17,405 nt of DNA from Clostridiales bacterium (GCA_021205375.1 JAJPXR010000249.1:1-17405); one strand, 5' to 3'; counted from the stretch's first letter, positions 1 through 8,136 are shown. The notes: a model not told the origin generated them from the letters alone. Made by a program: numbers and translations.

Positions 1-932
1 TGCGCTCCGTACACCCCGCCGCCGATGAACTCCCGCAGCAGGCTGTCTTTCGGCACCAGCGCCGGGTCGATGGGTTCAAATTTCTCAAAGGCGGCGATCA
101 TCCGCAGCATATCCTTTCGGCGGATGTCCTCCTTGGGGATGGCCTGGAACAGAGGCTGAGCGTAGTGGCACATGACGTTGACCTCGTAGGGCAGGGACGA
201 GTCAAAGAGCAGGTTGGCCCGGTTTTTATAGGGGGAGATGTAGAGCTTTTCCCCCCGGCGGATGTTGTCCCACATGGCGAAGGTGCGCAGCACCTCCGTC
301 CCCCGGAAGTTCATGTCCCGGACACTGCGGCGGGTCAGCCGCATCCAGGTGCCTTTGAACACCACTTCCCCGTGGTCCAGCACGTTGGAGCGGGCGGAGA
401 GGTAGATTTTGAACGCTTCCGGGTGGCGGCCCCCCAGGTCGTCGTTCAGGGCGTGGATGCCCTCGAACACCGCCACCTCGTCCGGTCCCAGCCTGAGGGG
501 GGTACACCGGCTGGTGTCCCGCATGTGCCGGGGGAAGTCGAACCGGGGGATGAGTACCTCCTCCCCCCGGGAAAGGGCCTGGAAGTGTTCGTGAAGCAGC
601 TCCATGTCCATGCACAGGGGGGACTCGAAATCGTAGTCCCCGGAGGGGGTGCGGGGTGCGGTGGCTGGGTCCACGGAGATGAAATAGTTGTCCAGGGAGA
701 CGCTGTGGGTCTTGATGCCCTTTTTCAGCAGGGCCTCCTTGAGCTTCAGGGAGGAGGTGGTCTTGCCCGATCCGGAGGGACCGGCCAGCAGCACAATGGG
801 GCTGTTGCGCCGGTTTTCCGCGATCAGGCTCGCGGCCTGCTCCACCTTGCGGTCATAGTTGCGGTCCCCCATGGCGAGGAACTCCGCCGGGCTTTTTGCC
901 ATCAGATTGATTTCTTCTAGTTGAAATGCCAT
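1..932 (-). CDS. Nucleoside (uridine) kinase, P-loop/PRK family; 3' end outside window
   Basis: Reading leftward from an ATG at 932, about 310 codons stay open to the window edge, so the C-terminus is missing. Visible motifs are a Walker A loop GPSGSGKT at residues 51-58, a nucleoside-site segment SLDNYF near 79-84, a DYDFESP segment (the family's substrate-binding stretch) and an EGIHALND stretch. These are typical of the uridine kinase/phosphoribulokinase-like family, which phosphorylates uridine or cytidine for pyrimidine salvage in the cytosol. The start is supported by AGGAG at 942-946, 9 bases upstream. Many clostridial relatives are about 550 aa with an N-terminal TGS-like domain; this copy begins just before the kinase domain and lacks that region. 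The last residues seen (REFIGGGVYGA) suggest the stop is close to the window edge. The gene follows hemZ on the same strand, separated by repeat element E1. The family is clear; the exact substrate is inferred. Confidence 0.85.
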   Translation of the reverse strand, partial: MAFQLEEINLMAKSPAEFLAMGDRNYDRKVEQAASLIAENRRNSPIVLLAGPSGSGKTTSSLKLKEALLKKGIKTHSVSLDNYFISVDPATAPRTPSGDYDFESPLCMDMELLHEHFQALSRGEEVLIPRFDFPRHMRDTSRCTPLRLGPDEVAVFEGIHALNDDLGGRHPEAFKIYLSARSNVLDHGEVVFKGTWMRLTRRSVRDMNFRGTEVLRTFAMWDNIRRGEKLYISPYKNRANLLFDSSLPYEVNVMCHYAQPLFQAIPKEDIRRKDMLRMIAAFEKFEPIDPALVPKDSLLREFIGGGVYGA

Positions 933-970
933 TGTGTTATACTCCTGGTAATCTCTGCGCTTGTTGTGGG

Positions 971-1292
971 AGCGGAAAAACCCCTCCGCCACCGCCTAAA
1001 GGCGGCGGCCCTCCTCCCCTTTCAGGGGAGGCAAGGGGCGAGTTGTTGCCGTTTGGTTTGCGTTTTACTCAAGCATGAAAAATGATGTCAAATAATTTGA
1101 TTATCTGGTTATCCCCCCAAATCATCCACATTTTGGAAATGAGTGAGACGGTGTTTGATGATTGGTTATCATTCTCGACCTGAACAGCACTAGTTTTTAT
1201 AGCGAATCACTATTCGTCAACTGACCACCCCTCTCGCCGCCCCTGAAAGGGGAGGTGGCGCGGCGCAAGCCGCGACGGAGGGGTTTCTCGCT
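971..1292. repeat. Palindromic intergenic element E1 (A arm left, B arm right)
   Basis: This fills most of the 468-base gap between hemZ and the nucleoside kinase. The left arm (971-1044, A type, read on the minus strand) and the right arm (1216-1292, B type, read on the plus strand) end in matching inverted termini resembling AGCGGAAACCCCTCC. Both arms contain CCCCT-GAA-AGGGG hairpins. The B arm has a second hairpin, CGCGGC-GCAA-GCCGCG (1259-1274), and the A arm has CCGCC-TTTA-GGCGG. An outer ACCCCTC/GAGGGGT pairing closes the B arm into a three-way junction. The core between the arms (about 1045-1215) is AT-richer and contains an isolated TTGACA (minus strand, 1086-1091) without a convincing -10. 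I read this as a MITE/REP-like element. The rest of the gap (933-970 and 1293-1400) shows nothing except the kinase ribosome-binding site. Confidence 0.8.
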
Positions 1293-1400
1293 GGAATCAC
1301 TGATACGGCTGGTTCAAAAGGGGAACCAAATCGTCCGTTATAAAAAGGTTATGCTCTGTTGGGCAAAATCGCCACAGAAAAGCTGCTGTTGTTTGTGCGC

Positions 1401-2891
1401 CTAACCTTCCATCAGCCCCCGGTGGAACTCCACCAGCGCCCGTTTGTCCCGGCAGATGGCGTCGATGCGGTCGATGTACTCCCGTGGGTACTTGGGGTTG
1501 GTCAGGCGGACGATCTTCCCCGTGGCGGGGTCGGTGAGCTTGGTGGAGCCGCCTGCGCCCAGGGCCACGATGGTGTGCAGCTCCTCCATGATGCAGATGT
1601 TGTACAGGCCCTCTTCCCCCGGCTTGCACCAGCCGATGTTTTCCAGCGCGCCGGTCATGTACTTCTGCCGGTAGAGATAGTAGGGGGCGTAGCCCGCCTG
1701 CCACAGCCGGGGCCAGGCGTAGTCCAGCATGGCGCGGGTCTCCTCCCCGGTGGGGAGGCCCTGCTGCTCCATTTTCAACCGGGAGCCTTTTTTCAGGGCC
1801 AGGGTGTGGACGGTGATGTTCTCCGGGGCCAGGTCGATGACCTGCTCCAGCGTGCCGCGGAAGCCCTCTGGGGTGTCCTGGGGCAGTCCGGCGATGAGGT
1901 CCATGTTCACCGAGGGAAGCCCCGCCTCCCGGACGGTCCGGTAGGCCCGCAGGATGTCCTCGGCGGTGTGGGCGCGGCCCATGGCCCGGAGAACGTGGTC
2001 CTCCATGGTCTGGGGGTTCACCGACACCCGGCCTACGCCGTGTTTGCGCAGGACGGCCATTTTCTCTGCCGTGATGGTGTCGGGCCGCCCGGCCTCCACA
2101 GTGAACTCCGTCAGCCGGGACAGGTCGAAAGCCCCCCGCAGGTGGGCCAGCAGCCGGTCCATCTGCTCGGCGGAGAGGGTGGTGGGGGTGCCGCCGCCCA
2201 TGTAAATAGTGCGGACGTACAGCCCCGCCTCGTCCAGCAGGGCGGCCACCGCGTCGATCTCCCGGTGCAGAGCCTCCAAAAACGGCTCCACCAGCCGCAG
2301 GGCCTGCTTCACGTCCGCAGAGACGAAGGAGCAGTAGGCGCAGCGGGTGGGGCAGAAGGGGATGCCCACGTAGAGGGAAAGCTCGTCCGGGCGCAGGCTG
2401 TTTTTGGCCCGGAGGCCCGCCTTTGCCGCCTCCAGCGCCAGCTCCGTGCGGCTCTCGGAGACGAAATACTCGTAGTAAAACTGCTCTCTGGTCTGCTGCT
2501 CGGTCAGACCGGATTCCAGGGCGCGGCTGGCCAGCTTCGCCGGGCGGATGCCCGTCAGCGCCCCCCAGGGGGGCGCTTCGCCCAAAATGGGCAGCGCCGC
2601 CCGGTAGAAGGACTGCTTCACCGCCCGCTGGAGCAGCCGGTCCCGCTCCAACTGGCTCGCCCCGGCGGGGACGGTGACGGTGGTCTCGCCGGAGGTCTCC
2701 TGTCCCTCCAGCCGGAGACGGGTCTCTGCGGCGGCGGAGTCCCCCTCCACCCGGAGGGCGGATTGGCAGGCATCCCCGCCGGCAGCGAAGCTGCCCCCGT
2801 CCGGGTAGACAGGCTTCTGGCCGGGGAACAGCACCATCATGATTTGTTCCACCGCGTAGCGGTATTGATGTCCAGTTAAATAGAGTTCCAT
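1401..2891 (-). CDS. hemZ: Coproporphyrinogen dehydrogenase HemZ (radical SAM)
   Basis: The product is a radical SAM enzyme of the oxygen-independent coproporphyrinogen III oxidase group, HemZ subfamily, expected to convert coproporphyrinogen III to protoporphyrinogen or to act in a related anaerobic tetrapyrrole step. The cluster motif GIPFCPTRCAYCSF gives CxxxCxxC at Cys180, Cys184 and Cys187. Downstream, MGGGTPTTL and the Glu-rich TVEAGRPDTI segment match the radical SAM core, which is preceded by the roughly 170-residue N-terminal region seen in HemZ proteins (total 496 aa). I chose ATG 2891 (MELYLTGHQYRYAVEQ), which matches the family N-terminus as I recall it. A TTG at 2903 in the same frame would overlap the upstream gene. 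Neither start has a good Shine-Dalgarno site, and the start lies 4 bases after the glycosyltransferase stop, so translational coupling is likely. A true HemN role is less likely given the long N-terminal extension. Confidence 0.9.
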   Translation of the reverse strand: MELYLTGHQYRYAVEQIMMVLFPGQKPVYPDGGSFAAGGDACQSALRVEGDSAAAETRLRLEGQETSGETTVTVPAGASQLERDRLLQRAVKQSFYRAALPILGEAPPWGALTGIRPAKLASRALESGLTEQQTREQFYYEYFVSESRTELALEAAKAGLRAKNSLRPDELSLYVGIPFCPTRCAYCSFVSADVKQALRLVEPFLEALHREIDAVAALLDEAGLYVRTIYMGGGTPTTLSAEQMDRLLAHLRGAFDLSRLTEFTVEAGRPDTITAEKMAVLRKHGVGRVSVNPQTMEDHVLRAMGRAHTAEDILRAYRTVREAGLPSVNMDLIAGLPQDTPEGFRGTLEQVIDLAPENITVHTLALKKGSRLKMEQQGLPTGEETRAMLDYAWPRLWQAGYAPYYLYRQKYMTGALENIGWCKPGEEGLYNICIMEELHTIVALGAGGSTKLTDPATGKIVRLTNPKYPREYIDRIDAICRDKRALVEFHRGLMEG

Positions 2892-2895
2892 AGTA

Positions 2896-4206
2896 TCATT
2901 CAAAATGAGAGCGCAGATTCTGGGTGATGCGCTGCTCGAAGTCGTCCAGCGCCTCCAGTTCCTCCTGGGTGAACCCGGCGCAGCGCAGCCCCCTGATCTC
3001 CTCCTCGGCGTGGGCGATGTCCTGGAGCAGCGGCTGAGCCTCTTTCATCAGCTCTATCTCTGGGGTGGGGCGCTTTTTGCTCTTGGGCAGAACGCGGAGC
3101 ATTTCCCGCTTTTCCAACTGCTCCAGCCCCCGCTTGACCTGGTTTTTGGGCAGGCCGGAGAAGTCCACCAGCTCACCCATGGTGACGATCTCCGCGTCGC
3201 TGCCCAGGCAGGCCAGCAGTTGCACCTCGGTCAGGGTCATCTGCTGCACCTCGGCGATAGAGGTGAAGTACCGCTCCAGCAGCTTCCGGTAGCGGTACTG
3301 CTCCGTCAGCAGCCCCTCCCGTTGGATGGCGGGCAAGTGAACGGTGGGCCGCTCGGTGCCCAGCTTTTTGGTGCCGGGGGCGATAGAGGGAGCCACCAGG
3401 CCGTCTTTCGCGGCGGCGATGAGGAAGCGATAGATGCGGGGAGCCTGTTCCTCGTACTCCTCGTCGGTGTAGATGTCCTTGTAAAACTTCTGATAGTCCT
3501 GGAACACCTTCAATTTGGTCTGGACAGTGCCGGTCAGGGTGGCGCTCTGGGCCACCAGACTGCCCTTGGTCTTGACGTAGTAGTACACCGGGGCCTGGAT
3601 CGCCTGGACGGTTTTCACGTGGCGCAAATACTCCAGGTTAAAGAGAAAATCCTCGCACCAGTGGATCTCCACATTCATGCGCAGGCCGGTGCGCCGGAGG
3701 ATGTCCCCCCGGTAGAGCTTATTCCACAGCACGCCGTAGTAGAAGTCGGCGGGGCTTTCCATCATGTACTCGGCGTACTCCTGGAGGGTGAGGATGGCGT
3801 TCTCCTGGATGCTGCCCTTGTGGGCCAGCTTGTCCCCCACCACCCGGTAGAAGTCGGCTACCACCAGGTCGCAGCCGGTGCGCTGGGCGCAGCCCACCAT
3901 CAGGCGGGTGGCGTCGGGGGTGATCCAGTCGTCGCTGTCCAGAAACTGGATGTACTCCCCCTGAGCGGCGTTGATACCCTGGTTGCGGCTGTCGGAGACG
4001 CCGGAGTTGGCCTTGTCGATGAGCCGCACCCGCGGGTCGTCGTCAGCAAAGGCCCGGCACAGGGCGCCGGAGCTGTCGGTGCTGCCGTCGTTGATGAGAA
4101 TTAACTCCAGGTTTTTGTACTCCTGGTGGAGGACGCTGTCCACACAGCGCTCTAACGTTTTCTCCGCGTTGTAGACGGGGACAATGATGCTTACCAGTGG
4201 TTCCAT
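2896..4206 (-). CDS. Family 2 glycosyltransferase with C-terminal MarR-like winged helix
   Basis: Residues 1-230 form a GT-A family 2 glycosyltransferase: VSIIVPVYNAE (5-15), INDGSTD (38-44), SGVSDSRNQGI (68-78) and the metal-binding DSDD at 90-93, then WNKLYR and WCEDFLFNLEYL, typical of GT2 enzymes that add sugars to surface polymers. No membrane segment is visible. From about residue 298 the sequence changes character: a long helix (EQYRYRKLLERYFTSIAEV), then LTEVQLLACLG, a helix-turn-helix (MGELVDFSGLPKNQVKRGLEQLEKREML), a basic wing (PKSKKRP), a further helix, and FTQEELEALDDFEQRI at the end. This order matches MarR regulators almost throughout. ATG 4206 is chosen because AGAGGAAG lies just upstream; a TTG at 4227 is the weaker option. 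The gene sits 40 bases after the MBL gene and 4 bases before hemZ. The GT call is firm. The MarR part is from pattern recognition, and DNA binding is unproven. Confidence 0.82.
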   Translation of the reverse strand: MEPLVSIIVPVYNAEKTLERCVDSVLHQEYKNLELILINDGSTDSSGALCRAFADDDPRVRLIDKANSGVSDSRNQGINAAQGEYIQFLDSDDWITPDATRLMVGCAQRTGCDLVVADFYRVVGDKLAHKGSIQENAILTLQEYAEYMMESPADFYYGVLWNKLYRGDILRRTGLRMNVEIHWCEDFLFNLEYLRHVKTVQAIQAPVYYYVKTKGSLVAQSATLTGTVQTKLKVFQDYQKFYKDIYTDEEYEEQAPRIYRFLIAAAKDGLVAPSIAPGTKKLGTERPTVHLPAIQREGLLTEQYRYRKLLERYFTSIAEVQQMTLTEVQLLACLGSDAEIVTMGELVDFSGLPKNQVKRGLEQLEKREMLRVLPKSKKRPTPEIELMKEAQPLLQDIAHAEEEIRGLRCAGFTQEELEALDDFEQRITQNLRSHFE

Positions 4207-4246
4207 GTTCTTCCTCTCCCTCGTCAAAAAGCATACGGAAGCGCGT

Positions 4247-4897
4247 TTAGAAAATATGCGCGTTCCGCATGGCGTACATCAAATAGGGGTTTTCCTGCCT
4301 CTCCACGGAAAGAAGGCTGGCCCCCTCGTGGCCGGGATAGACCTTGTAATCGCCCTCCAACTGCCCCAGCCGTTTCAGGGAGGACATCATGTCCGCCGTG
4401 GAGCTGGTCTCGAAGTCGGTGCGGCCACAGGCCCCGGCGAAGAGGGTGTCCCCGGTGAAGAGACAGTCCTCCACCATCAGGCAGACCCCGCCCTGGGTGT
4501 GGCCGGGAGTGGACAGCACCCGGATGGTGTGGCCTCCCAACGTCACGGTGTCTCCCTCGTCGTAGAAGCGGATGCCCTCCACGCCCTCCAGCGACACCGG
4601 ACGGGAAAAGCTGGCCGGTGCCACGGGGTAGTCGGCGGGATGGATATACACCGGGATGTCCCGGTCGGGATGCGCCGCTTTCAGCGCGGAGAGAGCGGCC
4701 TTGACGCCGCCAATGTGGTCAAAATGGCCGTGGGTCAGCAGGATCATCTTCACCTGATACCCCGTCTCGCTGGCCCAGCGGACCACCCGCGCGCCGCTGT
4801 CCCCCGGATCGATGAGAGCGGCGTCCTTTGTGGCCTCGTCGCCCAGGATATAACAGTTGGTCTCCACCGGCCCAACGACCAGCCCCTTTACAAACAT
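4247..4897 (-). CDS. MBL-fold metallo-hydrolase, glyoxalase II-like
   Basis: This 216-residue single-domain metallo-beta-lactamase-fold hydrolase belongs to the hydroxyacylglutathione hydrolase (GloB/YcbL-like) group. The metal ligands are all visible: THGHFDH at 55-61, GHTQGG at 132-137, GDTLF at 149-153 and YPGHE at 187-191. The true substrate is unknown; thioester hydrolysis is the family expectation. It starts at ATG 4897 with AAGGGG about 9 bases upstream. In many Firmicutes an MBL protein of this kind lies between dtd and hemZ, as here except for the inserted glycosyltransferase gene. It is separated from dtd by repeat element E2 and lies 40 bases upstream of the glycosyltransferase, with which it is probably cotranscribed. 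I see no signal peptide, so a cytosolic enzyme is expected. Confidence 0.9.
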   Translation of the reverse strand: MFVKGLVVGPVETNCYILGDEATKDAALIDPGDSGARVVRWASETGYQVKMILLTHGHFDHIGGVKAALSALKAAHPDRDIPVYIHPADYPVAPASFSRPVSLEGVEGIRFYDEGDTVTLGGHTIRVLSTPGHTQGGVCLMVEDCLFTGDTLFAGACGRTDFETSSTADMMSSLKRLGQLEGDYKVYPGHEGASLLSVERQENPYLMYAMRNAHIF

Positions 4898-4973
4898 GGC
4901 ATAAAACCCCTTTGTTTTTGTTCAAATTTGTAGTTTTTTGTTATCTTTTTGATTCTGCCAACTCGATGATTTC

Positions 4974-5181
4974 AGCGGAAACCCCTCCACAATGCTTCGC
5001 ATGGTCCCCCTCCCCTTTCAGGGGAGGCGAGGGGGATAGTGCTTGCTGTCTCGTCAATATTTTTGTCCCGCATAGCACAAGTTTTTCACCGAGAACAGCG
5101 ATTCGGCAACTGACCACCCCTCTTGCCGCCCCTGAAAGGGGAGGTGGCGCGGCGCAAGCCGCGACGGAGGGGTTTTCCGCT
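4974..5181. repeat. Palindromic intergenic element E2 (A arm left, B arm right)
   Basis: This is the second full copy of the E1-type element, compact at about 208 bases, between dtd and the MBL gene. The left terminus AGCGGAAACCCCTCC (4974 onward) is mirrored by GGAGGGGTTTTCCGCT ending at 5181, two bases before the dtd stop codon at 5184-5186. The left arm contains CCCCTTTCAGGGG and a short hairpin with ATGCTTCGCAT. The right arm (5106-5176) differs from the E1 B arm at only one position over about 66 bases. The core carries TCCCGCATAGCACAAG, which recurs in E3. The remainder of the gap (4898-4973) is AT-rich leader of the MBL gene. Confidence 0.8.
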
Positions 5182-5183
5182 AA

Positions 5184-5618
5184 TCACAAATCATACAACA
5201 GAGTGACCGGCCCGTCGTTGACGCTGGTCACCTGCATGGACGCGCCGAACTCCCCGTGTTCCACAACGAACCCCTGCTCCCGACAGCACTCCATAAAGTA
5301 CTCGTAGAGGGGGATGGCCTGCTGGGGCTTTGCGGCATGGGAGAACCCCGGACGGCGGGATTTCAAATCGGCGTAGAGGGTGAACTGACTGACCACTAGC
5401 AGACTGCCGCCCACGGCGGCCAGGTCCAGGTTCATTTTGCCCTGCTCGTCCTTAAATACCCGCAGACGGCAGATTTTCTCCGCCAGGCGGCGGGCGGTGT
5501 CCTCGGTGTCCTCCGGGCCGACGCCCAGCAGCACCAGATAGCCCCGCCCGATCTGGCCCACCACCGCCCCGTCGATGGCGACGGAGGCGGAGGAGACCCG
5601 TGTGACAACTGCTCGCAT
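5184..5618 (-). CDS. dtd: D-aminoacyl-tRNA deacylase Dtd
   Basis: The 144-residue product has the family's full length and both signature motifs: SQFT at residues 77-80 and NDGPVT at 134-139, which carries the Gly-cisPro proofreading element. Dtd is a cytosolic dimer that hydrolyses D-amino acids (and glycine) mischarged on tRNA, keeping D-residues out of proteins. It starts at ATG 5618, with AAGGAG about 10 bases upstream. It follows rel in the same direction, the usual rel-dtd order in Firmicutes, although here element E3 and a heptamer array lie between them. Its stop codon lies two bases from the end of element E2. No key residue appears to be missing. Confidence 0.96.
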   Translation of the reverse strand: MRAVVTRVSSASVAIDGAVVGQIGRGYLVLLGVGPEDTEDTARRLAEKICRLRVFKDEQGKMNLDLAAVGGSLLVVSQFTLYADLKSRRPGFSHAAKPQQAIPLYEYFMECCREQGFVVEHGEFGASMQVTSVNDGPVTLLYDL

Positions 5619-5684
5619 AATGGTTTGGCTCCTTTGTTGTTTGGTGTCGCTTAAAATGGCTTTTCATTTCGCTCATCCGTGTAC

Positions 5685-5850
5685 CAGAAACCCCTCCGCC
5701 GTCAAGCGGCACTTCCGGGGCTTTGCCCCTCCCTGCCCTTTCAGGGGAGGCAAGAGGGGTGGTCAGTTGTCGAATGATGGTTCTTCATGGAAAACTTGTG
5801 CTATGCGGGGCAAAATTGTTGGCAAAGCGACAAACACTGTCCACCAGCCA
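5685..5850. repeat. Palindromic intergenic element E3 (B arm, degenerate A arm)
   Basis: This lies between rel and dtd, flipped relative to E1 and E2. The B arm (about 5685-5783, read on the minus strand) starts with the conserved AACTGACCACCCCTCTTGCC and ends in GGAGGGGTTTCTGG. Its inner hairpins are different: GGGGC-AAA-GCCCC and a CCGCTTGACGG palindrome replace the GCAA-loop hairpin. The core repeats the GCATAGCACAAG block of E2. The A arm is reduced to a diverged head, ACAAACACTGTCC near 5830-5842, where A heads elsewhere read ACAAGCACTATCC. I read it as a truncated copy; the right boundary is approximate. Confidence 0.7.
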
Positions 5851-5863
5851 CTCGTTCAGCACC

Positions 5864-5896
5864 GCTAAGCTAACAGCTAACGGCTAATAGCTAAAT
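5864..5896. repeat. Tandem heptamer array (GCTAAnn)
   Basis: GCTAACA, GCTAACG, GCTAATA and GCTAAAT follow one another in exact 7-base phase at 5869-5896, preceded by a partial GCTAA. The array ends three bases before the rel stop codon. The reverse complement (TTAGCnn) resembles the arrays at 10795-10829 and 10941-10972. Its function is unknown. Confidence 0.65.
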
Positions 5897-5898
5897 CA

Positions 5899-8136
5899 TC
5901 AATTCTTCCCTCTTGTCACGGACATCACACCGGAAATGCCGTTGATCTTGCGCATGACCGCGTCCAGCTCGTAGCAGTCCCGGACGCACATCTGAACGTA
6001 GACGTTGGCGTAGCCGTCAGGGGTGCCCTTGGCGTTAATGGCCTCGGTGCGGACTTTTGCGGCGGAGAGGGCTGCGGCGATATCCAAAAACAGGTTGGGC
6101 CGGTCTTTGGCGTAGACCGCCAGACTGGTCTCGTACTCCTTCTGCTCCGATGCGGCCCAGCCCACCTCGATCCAGCGGCCCCGCTCCTCCGGCTTGCGCC
6201 GTTTGGGGTCCGCGTTGGGGCAGTCCGCCCGGTGGACGGAGACGCCATAGCCCTTGGTGATAAAGCCCACGATGTTGTCTCCCGGCACAGGCAGACAGCA
6301 CTTGGCGAACTTCACCAGGCAGTTGTCCACACCCTCTACCACGACGCCGCTCTTGGAGACGGTGCGCTTGCGCCCCTGTTCCACAGGAGGCGGCGGCAGA
6401 GTAGACTGGACGTGGATGGTCTGGGCCTCCTCGGTCAGTTGCGGCTCAGCCAGAGCCGCCTGGTCCTTGCGCTCCTTGACGATGGCGGACATTTCGCCCT
6501 TGATGCGGTTCACCGCCTTGATGGCGGTCAGGCCGCCGTAGCCGATGGCGGCGTACATATCCTCCAGGGAGCCGAACTGCACCTTTTTCAGGATGCGGGG
6601 CAGCACGTCCTCGGTGGAAATTTCCGCGATGGTGTAGCCGTTGCGCTTCATCTCCGCCTCGAAGGAGGCGCGGCCATTGACGATGTTCTCACTGCGGCGC
6701 TCCCGTTTGAACCACTGGCGGATCTTGTTGCGGGCCTCGTTGCTCTTGCACAGCTTCATCCAGTCCCGACTGGGGCCTTTGGCGGCCTTGGAGGTCTGGA
6801 TCTCCACAATGTCACCGTTCTGGAGCTGGGTCTCGTAGGGCACCAGCCGCCCGTTGACCTTGGCGCCGATCATGTGGTTGCCAATGGCGGAGTGGATGGA
6901 ATAGGCAAAGTCGATGGGGGTAGACCCGGCGGGCAAACCCTTGACCTCACCCTTGGGGGTAAAGACGAACACCTCGTCGGAGAACAGGTCCACCTTGAGG
7001 CTCTTGACGAACTCCTCCGCGTCGGTGTCCTGCTGGCTCTCCAGCAGCTTGCGCACCCACTCGTAGGTCTCCTCCTCGCCATTGGCGCCGTTGATGCCCT
7101 GCTTGTACTTCCAGTGGGCGGCAATGCCGTACTCTGCCGTCTCGTGCATGTCCCAGGTGCGGATCTGCACTTCGAAGGGGATGCCCTCCCGCCCGATGAC
7201 CGTGGTGTGAAGAGACTGGTACATATTGGGCTTCGGGGTGGAGATGTAGTCCTTAAACCGGCCTGGCACCGGCTTGAACATGTCGTGGACGTGGCCCAGG
7301 GCGTTGTAGCAGTCGGGGATGGTGTCCACGATGATGCGCAGGGCGTACAGGTCGAAAATCTCGTCCAGCGTCCGGTGCTGGGCGTACATCTTCCGGTAAA
7401 TGGAATAGATGTGCTTGGCCCGGCTGGTGATGGTACACTCGATATGCTCCCGGTCCATCCGCTCCTTGATGCGGTTCTGGGTGGAGGTCAGGAACTCCTG
7501 GTGGCGGCTGAACCGCTGGTTCAGTTGGGTCTCGATGTCGTTGTAGGCCACCGGGTCCAGGTACTTGATGGACAGGTCCTCCAGCTCGTACTTGATTTTG
7601 GACATGCCCAACCGGTGGGCGATGGGGGCGTAGATCTCCATCGTCTCCAGGGATTTTTCCCGCTGCTTTTTGGGGGTCTGGTACTGCATGGTCCGCATAT
7701 TGTGCAGACGGTCACACAGCTTCACCAGCACCACCCGGATGTCCTTGCTCATGGCCATGAGCATTTTTCGCAGGTTCTCCATCTGCTTTTCGGCCAGAGT
7801 CAACTGGATGCGGGTCAACTTGGTGACTCCCTCCACCAGGTCGGCCACAGAGTCCCCGAAGAGCTGGGCGATCTCCTCGTGGGTGGCGTCGGTGTCCTCG
7901 ATGCAGTCGTGGAGCAGCGCCGCCAGCAGCGATTCGGTGTCCAGTTTCAGGTCGGCCACGATGTCCGCCACCGCCAAGGGGTGGGTGATGTAGGGGGTGC
8001 CGTCCCGCCGCATTTGCTTGGAGTGTTTTTCGTCCGCGTACTGGAAGGCGGAATAGAGCAGCTTGGTGTCCAAATTGGGGTTGTATTCCAGCACCTTTTC
8101 CTCTAATGCGTGATAGCGTTCCAAAATGGGGTCCAT
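5899..8136 (-). CDS. rel: Bifunctional (p)ppGpp synthetase/hydrolase (RelA/SpoT family)
   Basis: At 745 aa this is a full-length Rel protein controlling the stringent response. In order it shows an HD hydrolase domain (His52 in THPLAV, His76-Asp77 in LLHDCIEDT, and CDRLHNMRT), a synthetase domain (YALRIIVD, then GRFKDYISTPKPNMYQSLHT and HETAEYGIAAHWKYK), a TGS domain (FVFTPKGEVKGLPAGSTPIDFAYSIH), a conserved cysteine region (KFAKCCLPVPGD and ADCPN), and a C-terminal ACT domain. The RFKD sequence in the synthetase site is the RxKD form of bifunctional enzymes, not the ExDD form of synthetase-only RelA, so it should both make and degrade (p)ppGpp. It starts at ATG 8136 with GGGAGG 7-8 bases upstream. 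It lies between recJ and dtd on the same strand, the usual Firmicutes order, with repeat element E4 in its upstream region. The apt gene that often separates recJ and rel is absent. Confidence 0.97.
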   Translation of the reverse strand: MDPILERYHALEEKVLEYNPNLDTKLLYSAFQYADEKHSKQMRRDGTPYITHPLAVADIVADLKLDTESLLAALLHDCIEDTDATHEEIAQLFGDSVADLVEGVTKLTRIQLTLAEKQMENLRKMLMAMSKDIRVVLVKLCDRLHNMRTMQYQTPKKQREKSLETMEIYAPIAHRLGMSKIKYELEDLSIKYLDPVAYNDIETQLNQRFSRHQEFLTSTQNRIKERMDREHIECTITSRAKHIYSIYRKMYAQHRTLDEIFDLYALRIIVDTIPDCYNALGHVHDMFKPVPGRFKDYISTPKPNMYQSLHTTVIGREGIPFEVQIRTWDMHETAEYGIAAHWKYKQGINGANGEEETYEWVRKLLESQQDTDAEEFVKSLKVDLFSDEVFVFTPKGEVKGLPAGSTPIDFAYSIHSAIGNHMIGAKVNGRLVPYETQLQNGDIVEIQTSKAAKGPSRDWMKLCKSNEARNKIRQWFKRERRSENIVNGRASFEAEMKRNGYTIAEISTEDVLPRILKKVQFGSLEDMYAAIGYGGLTAIKAVNRIKGEMSAIVKERKDQAALAEPQLTEEAQTIHVQSTLPPPPVEQGRKRTVSKSGVVVEGVDNCLVKFAKCCLPVPGDNIVGFITKGYGVSVHRADCPNADPKRRKPEERGRWIEVGWAASEQKEYETSLAVYAKDRPNLFLDIAAALSAAKVRTEAINAKGTPDGYANVYVQMCVRDCYELDAVMRKINGISGVMSVTRGKN

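Noticed and set aside
165..920. Plus-strand frame of 251 codons opposite the nucleoside kinase
   Set aside because: The minus strand here encodes a continuous kinase with P-loop and ribosome-binding site; the plus frame is its shadow.
1063..1091. Promoter with TTGACA (minus strand) in the core of E1
   Set aside because: The -35 is perfect, but the hexamer at the right spacing is GTAAAA, too poor a -10 to call.
1315..1331. Hairpin GGTTC/GAACC downstream of hemZ as a terminator
   Set aside because: The stem is only five pairs and no T run follows on the minus strand.
1359..2879. Long plus-strand reading frame opposite hemZ; similar ones opposite the glycosyltransferase, rel, recJ and MBOAT genes (2905-4104, 6232-8106, 9118-10716, 11759-13270)
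   Set aside because: They mirror strongly recognised genes, are rich in Gly, Val, Leu, His and Gln as expected from antisense GC-rich codons, and show no family motifs or ribosome-binding sites.
4828..5307. Short plus-strand ORF of 159 codons across repeat E2
   Set aside because: It runs through the MBL start, a repeat element and the dtd 3' end on the opposite strand, with no ribosome-binding site or family pattern.
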